Assembly: GCF_000208745.1 (NCBI RefSeq)
Contig: NC_030852.1
Location: forward strand, 3,054,065 to 3,118,064
DNA: 64,000 nt
Source: Theobroma cacao
Taxonomy: Eukaryota; Streptophyta; Magnoliopsida; Malvales; Malvaceae
Reading direction: 5' to 3'
Under the pieces are notes generated by a model. It was not told where the DNA came from and ran no database searches. It saw only the letters and a program-made list of their open reading frames with translations. Below are positions 58,757 to 64,000 of the stretch, in pieces. Within the stretch, counting starts at the first letter, position 1. Every line of letters starts with the position of its first letter. Both the position numbers and the translations under genes were made by a program.

Positions 58757-60410
58757 GTACATGAATGATATCTTCATCTCGGAGAAATTTTCTAAAACTA
58801 TCCCAACTCTTTGGTGAAGTCTAATAATTTCTCCTCACTTAGAAAATTTCTTGAGAAAGCTCGTCTCTACAAGTCCCTTGAGAATATTTCATTGTTAGAG
58901 ATTGTCACTCACGAACTAAATATGTTACTAATGCACTTGATGCAACAATAAAATGATGACACGACTTTCCAATTTTAAATAATGGGAAACAAAAATCTTG
59001 TATCCAAAAAATCATTTATAGACCATCTCAACGTTTTGGTGAAGTTTAAAAATTTTTTCTCATTTAGGGAGATTCTCGAGAGAACTTGTCTCTACAAGCT
59101 TATTGAAAAAATCCTATTATCGGGATTTTTGTACCCATTGGTGAAATAATCAAGTCGTATGTAATGCCAAAAATCATGGATGATGCTAAATGAAATTAAC
59201 TTCAAAAGTCTCTTATTTAGAATAATTACCTGAATTATTTGTTGATTACTTATTAATTTTAACTAATTAATTTGAATAAAGTATTTAATGGATTAATTCA
59301 TTTAAATTACTATTCCCATTAGAATAGTTATTTGAATTAACGAAGTATTGGAATATAAAATTAGGGTTTATCCCGATGCTTAGGTGAAAACCCTAATTAA
59401 ATTTCGTATTTAGGAAAATCATCCAAAAAACGCAACTCTTCAACTTCCCGGGTGAAATTCCATCATTGGGTTAACTCAAAATAACCATTCTATTTGTATG
59501 TTCATAATTAATTTTTTTATTTTATCCTATCTCCCTTGCCTCTCTTTTTTCTCTTTCTTTTTTATGTATACTTGCCTATATTTTATATAGCTAACTATTT
59601 CATAAAAATTTAGCATTATCTTATTTTATTTTATTATTATTCTCATTAGAATAATTATTTGAATTAACGGAGTATTGAAATATAAACCAAGGGTTTATCT
59701 CGATGCTTCGGTGAAAATACTAATCAAATTCCGCACCTAGAAAAATCATCTCGAAAACTCAACTTTTTGCCTCTCCAAATGAAATTCCATCATCAGGTAA
59801 CCATGCTATATTTATAATTTTTATTTTATCATATTTTTCTTTTCTCATTTTTCTATGTAAATCTATATAAATTTTGTATAACTAGATATGCTATCTTTTC
59901 TATTTATTATATTTTTTATGCCTATGTAAGTATATTTTATATAATTAAATATCATATCTTTTCCTTTTTTTGTCTACCTAAGTATCATTTCTAATTTTTA
60001 TATAAATATTATATTGTTTTTATGCTTACCTTTTTCCATAATTTTCCATTTCCAAATTCTTAATCTGTTTACTATAAAAATAAATATTTTTAGATTATAC
60101 TTCATAATATTTTCAAAAAATATATATTTTTATTTTCAAATTCCCTCATAACATAATAGGCTTAACTACATGCAACCACCCACATGAAATTTAGCCATCA
60201 AAGGCCAAAGCAATAGCCCAAATACATTAAACAAACGACACCATTTTAATGTTGATGTCCTCTTATTATGGAACCTGCAGAAAACAACATCGTTTAGCCA
60301 CCTACACTCTTTGTATTTAACCTCCTCTTTCTCTCACTCTTCTCATTTCTCCCTTTTTTTTTTCTTTCTCTACATGTTGCTCCCTTTTATCTTTGAAGAA
60401 ATAACTAATC
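58757..60410 (+). mobile_element. Right part of the second family A LTR
   Basis: Aligns with the middle and right of 39340-42162. It contains four degenerate modules closing in CATCAT(C/T)(G/A)GG or a decayed form (about 58778-58890, 59005-59130, 59360-59480, 59690-59800) and then the block with ACACCATTTTAATGTTGATG and CCTCCTCTTTCTCTCACTC, corresponding to the promoter and leader part. The end is not reached because copia-4 sequence follows; the boundary near 60410 is approximate. Confidence 0.7.
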
Positions 60411-60429
60411 AATGATTTTCTGGGAAATA

Positions 60430-60918
60430 TTACTTTAAGAAGCTCAAAGAGTTTTTGAGCTAAAAAACAAAAGCAAGAAATTAGACTAAAAATTTTGAAT
60501 CCAAAAGCACATATCCAAATTTTAAAATTTGTATTTGTATTGAGCTAATTACAAACTTTCCTCATAAATCGGATCAAGAGGAAAACTTCACAACAATTGA
60601 AGCACAGCTTCAACAGAAAATAAGAATTTCCCCTAACAATTGGCCTTGAAAACAGAAGATTACAACTAAACAAAATGACATCAAAATGATGTGTTCTGAA
60701 CTCAACTTAAACAAAACAACAACATAATATTGCGTATGACAACTTTAAAATTAAATTCCAAGTTAAACGACACAAGAAACCATCGTATCACTAAACTTAT
60801 TAAGTCCCTAATGACAGTGTTTCATTCCTTGAACAAATTTCCTTAGCCTCTAGAATAGTTACTTCCCGCCAATGACTCTAGTATGCTTGCTTCACAGATT
60901 AAGTATTAATCTTCAACA
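60430..60918 (-). repeat. Copia-4 3' LTR, left border uncertain
   Basis: Right border fixed by the TG(TTGAAG) start on the minus strand and the adjoining purine tract. Left border guessed from an AAGAAGCTCAAAGAG stretch, which resembles the outer end of the copia-3 LTR. No partner LTR is in the window. Confidence 0.5.
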
Positions 60919-60925
60919 CAACCTC

Positions 60926-63744
60926 TTAATTCTTAATCTGTTGAACTCCAATACAGAATCTCAAATACTCAAATCTCTCTTTTCCTAAGCTTTTTGTGAA
61001 AATGTTAGCAAACTGATCATTTGTTGAATAATGAGCAAACTCTATCTCACCCTCTTTTATAGCCACTCTTAGAGCATGATATTTAACCTTGATATGTTTT
61101 GTTCTACTATGTTGAACAGATTTTTTAGCTATTGCAGTTGCTAATAAATTGTCAAGATTAATCAGTGTTCCTTTGTCTTGCTTGAACCCCAACTCATCTA
61201 GTAATTTCCTTAACCATAAAACATGGTTAGTAGCAGTTGCACAAGCAATGTACTCAACTTCAATTGTTGACTGAGCTCTAACTTGCTGCTTCTTGGAACT
61301 CCAAGCAGAAACAACACTTCCAAAAGAGAAACAAAAACCTCTTGTGCTTTTAGAATCATCCATAGATCCTGTCCAATCTTTATTTGAAAATCCCGATAGT
61401 TGACCACTTTCCTACTTCAAATATACTAGTCCAAAATCCATAGTTTCTCTCACGTACCTCAAGATCCTTTTTATAGCTATAAAGTGAGTTTCAGTAGGAT
61501 CTTGCATGAATCTTGATAGCAAATTTGTAGCAAACATGATATCAGGTCTAGTAGCTACTAAATATAAAAAGAACCAATGATACTTCTATACAACTGCCCA
61601 TTTGCTTTAGCAGAACCATCAATTTTGTAGAACTTTGCACCAGTGCATAATGGAGTGCTTACAGTTTTACATTCACTCATATTAAACTTGTTCAGCAACT
61701 CTTGAGCATATTTCCTCTGACATAGCATAATCTTATTAGTTGATTGCATAATCTCCATTCCAAAAAAGTAAGTCATTTCTCCTAAATCTGTCATCTCAAA
61801 CACTTTCTTCATCTAAGTTTTAAATTTAGTTATATACTCTCCTTCAAGACCAGTAATCAGAAGATCATCAACATACAATGCCACAATTACCAGCTTAGTG
61901 CCATTTTCACTCTTCACATACATTGTTGACTCATTTTTGCTCCTCTAAAACCCTTGCTCTTTAAAATGATAATCAATTCGAGTATACCAAGCTCTTGGAG
62001 TCTACTTCAAGTCATATAAAGCCTTAATAAGCTTGCATACTTTCTTCTCAGACCCTTGCTACTCATAACCCTCAAGCTACTCAATATAAATGTCTTCAAT
62101 AAGAATGCAATTAAGGAAAGCTGATTTGATATCCAAATGATAAATTCTCCATCCTTCCTTGGATGACAAAGCTGCAAGCATCCTTATTGTGTCATGTTTG
62201 GCCACTAAAGCAAATGTTTCCATGTAGTCAACCCCATAAACTTGAGCATACCCTTTAACCACCAAACCAGCCTTATACTTGTTTACAGTACCATCAGTAT
62301 TAAGTTTGGTTCTATAAATCCACTTGACTCCTGTGATGTTTTTGTCAATTGGTTTGCCAACAAGAATCCATGTCCCATTCTTGGATATCATCTCCATTTC
62401 AGCATCCATTACTGATTTCTAGTGATCTTCTAGCTGAGCTTGCTTAAAGGTTACTGGTTCAGCTAATGCCACATTACATCTGCTATAAATGTCAGCTAAG
62501 CTCGTTGTACCTCTAATTGCTTTACTCTCATCCTTCAAATCAGAATCATCATCAGCTGCAGTCTGTTTTTCCTTTACATTAGTTGTATCAGTGAAATCAA
62601 ATTGTCCAACACCCTTATTAGGCCAATTCCAACTTTGCCTCTTATCAAATGCCACATCCCTACTTGTAAAATCTTCTTCAGTTCAGGATCATATAACTTG
62701 TAGCCTTTTGAAACTTCACAATAACCAACCAACACTACTATAACAGACTGGGATCAAATTTGGACCTCTTAGCATTTGGAACCATAGCATAACAAATGCT
62801 TCCATAGGTTCTAAGATGAGACACTCTTGGTTTATGTTTAAACCACATTTCATAAGGTGTTTTACTATCTAAGACCCTTGTATAAGCTTTGTTTAGCCTA
62901 AAATGCCCTTGGCATATTCATTTGATACAACAAGCATCTTCTCATCTCAATGAAAGTTATATTCATTCTCTCAATTTTACCATTCTGTTGAGAGCCATAT
63001 GGAATAAGTAGCTCATGCTGCACTCCCAAGGACTTAAGGTACTGCTCAAAATCTGCTGAAGTATACTTTTTACCATTGTCAATCCTCAAGGTTCTGACCT
63101 TTTGACCAGAGAAATATTCAGCAGCTGCCTTAAAATTTTTGAAATAGTTTAATGCCTCAGATTTTGTTTTAGGAAGAAAATCCAACAATACTTTGTATAA
63201 TCATCAATAAAGATGATATAGTACCAGTTTCCATTGAGTGAAGAAGTCTTCATGGGACTAGAGATGTCAGTATGCACTAGCTCAAGCTTTCTGGTAGCCT
63301 TCCATCCACTTTGCTTAGGAAAAGTTTTCCTATTCTACTTTCCAAGTTGAAAAGCTTTACAAAGCTTAGATGGTTTTACAATTCCAGGTAAGCCTTCCAC
63401 TAAATTCTTTACTTCCATTAGGGACAAGGAGCTATAATTGACATGTCTAAACCTCCTGTGCTATCTTTCTGATACATCCAGCTCATTATACAAAGCCAAA
63501 TGTGAAGCATTATTAGCTAAATTAAGAGGATAACAGTTGTTCTTCATTGCAATAGTGTACAATTCCTCACCATTCGGATCAATCATTGTGCAAACTTCAC
63601 CCTTGAATAGAAAAGTATAATGATCCTTGGCCAATTGTCCCATACTCAACAAATTATGATTGGCACTTAGTACATAATGCACACTACTGATGCACTTATC
63701 TTCAAAGGCAATATCAACTTTAACAGTGCCAACACCAAGTATAT
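60926..63744 (-). pseudogene. Copia-4 gag-pre-integrase to RNase H, disrupted
   Basis: From right to left: GAG-pre-integrase at 63461-63744 (HNLLSMGQLAKDHYTFLF, ending near ALYNELD), integrase at 62898-63188 (LRIDNGKKYTS with the second acidic residue, QQNGKIERMN with the catalytic Glu), RT at 62077-62409 (GVKWIYRTKLNTDGT, YAQVYGVDYMETFA) with the YVDD block near 61868, RT end at 61558-61812 (MTYFFGMEIMQ), and RNase H at 60926-61363 (KSTRGFCFSFGSV, HSRTKHIKVKYHALR). Stops in several places (for example near 62060) break the polyprotein. The frame that seems to extend to 63817 includes residues coded by the inserted family C LTR. Confidence 0.88.
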
Positions 63745-64000
63745 TGTCACGACCCAAATTTCGGGCCATGACCAGCGCATGGGCCCAATGGACTCGTAGT
63801 CCACTAAGCCAAAGCAACCTAATAGTCCGACGTGTTCATCATTCCATCATAAACTGCTAAGTCATTTTTCAAAACTTAAAATCAAAATAGTAATAGACAT
63901 TGCCAACTTGTATTGGCATTTCTCATTTATTATATACATACACTATCTACAACATGTATTCCAATAATGTACATTAAGTTCGTCTATACAAAAAAAAATA
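63745..64000 (+). mobile_element. Start of a family C LTR, inserted in copia-4
   Basis: Starts TGTCACGACCC and continues with GGGCCATGACCAGCGCATGG, the same head as 19294-21616. It lies in the GAG-pre-integrase frame. The expected left target duplication is TATAT (63740-63744); the right side is outside the window. Confidence 0.8.

Larger units (their letters stand above)
60430..63744 (-). mobile_element. Ty1-copia retrotransposon (copia-4), 5' part cut off by another LTR
   Basis: The 3' LTR ends at 60918 (TGTTGAAG read on the minus strand), next to a purine-rich AATTAAGAGGTT. Its outer border, near 60430, is uncertain. Pol reads leftward from 63744. The family resembles copia-3 in its RT and GAG-pre-integrase segments. 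Gag and the 5' LTR would lie beyond the family C insert. Confidence 0.8.

Overview
The window looks like nuclear DNA of a flowering plant, most likely a eudicot. It is AT-rich, has GT-AG spliced genes, a type I MADS-box gene, a plant lipid phosphate phosphatase, and dense Ty1-copia, LARD-like, L1-type LINE, SINE, CACTA and MITE sequence. I cannot name the species. Two assembly gaps (53627-54051, 56952-57349) and two single Ns (2208, 36399) are present. I saw no rRNA, authentic tRNA, CRISPR or bacterial-type operon.

Host genes are few: an AGL62-like type I MADS gene (363-995, minus); a seven-coding-exon lipid phosphate phosphatase (12871-15613, plus) whose splice sites all join in frame to 317 residues; a small basic protein of unknown function (17140-17517, plus); and a two-exon candidate small secreted Pro/Lys-rich peptide (37703-38125, plus) with a well-placed TATA box. 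An unidentified open stretch lies at 16304-16543 (minus).

Everything else is mostly transposon strata. 4.0-9.5 kb: decayed LINE copies broken by an inverted-repeat element and a short tRNA-derived SINE. 9.6-11.4 kb: an internally deleted copia element with perfect 5-bp target duplication. 18.2-30.9 kb: a copia element on the minus strand, carrying a 2.3-kb solo LTR, joined head-to-head to a truncated plus-strand copy of the same family. 30.9-36.0 kb: a LINE fragment invaded by another copia element. 36.1-37.0 kb: a Tourist-like MITE. 39.3-42.2 kb: a 2.8-kb solo LTR (called family A here). 43.3-46.8 kb: a non-autonomous CACTA element with a second copy of the SINE. 48.1-60.4 kb: a second family A LTR split by family B sequence, including a LARD-like element with 3.2-kb LTRs and no recognisable pol. 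60.4-63.7 kb: a fourth copia element, cut at 63745 by a family C LTR that runs off the window.

The genes do not form a functional cluster. They are islands between nested retroelements. The most noteworthy items are the candidate peptide gene, the LTR with an embedded second polypurine tract and LTR start, the head-to-head copia pair, and the two SINE copies with intact target duplications.
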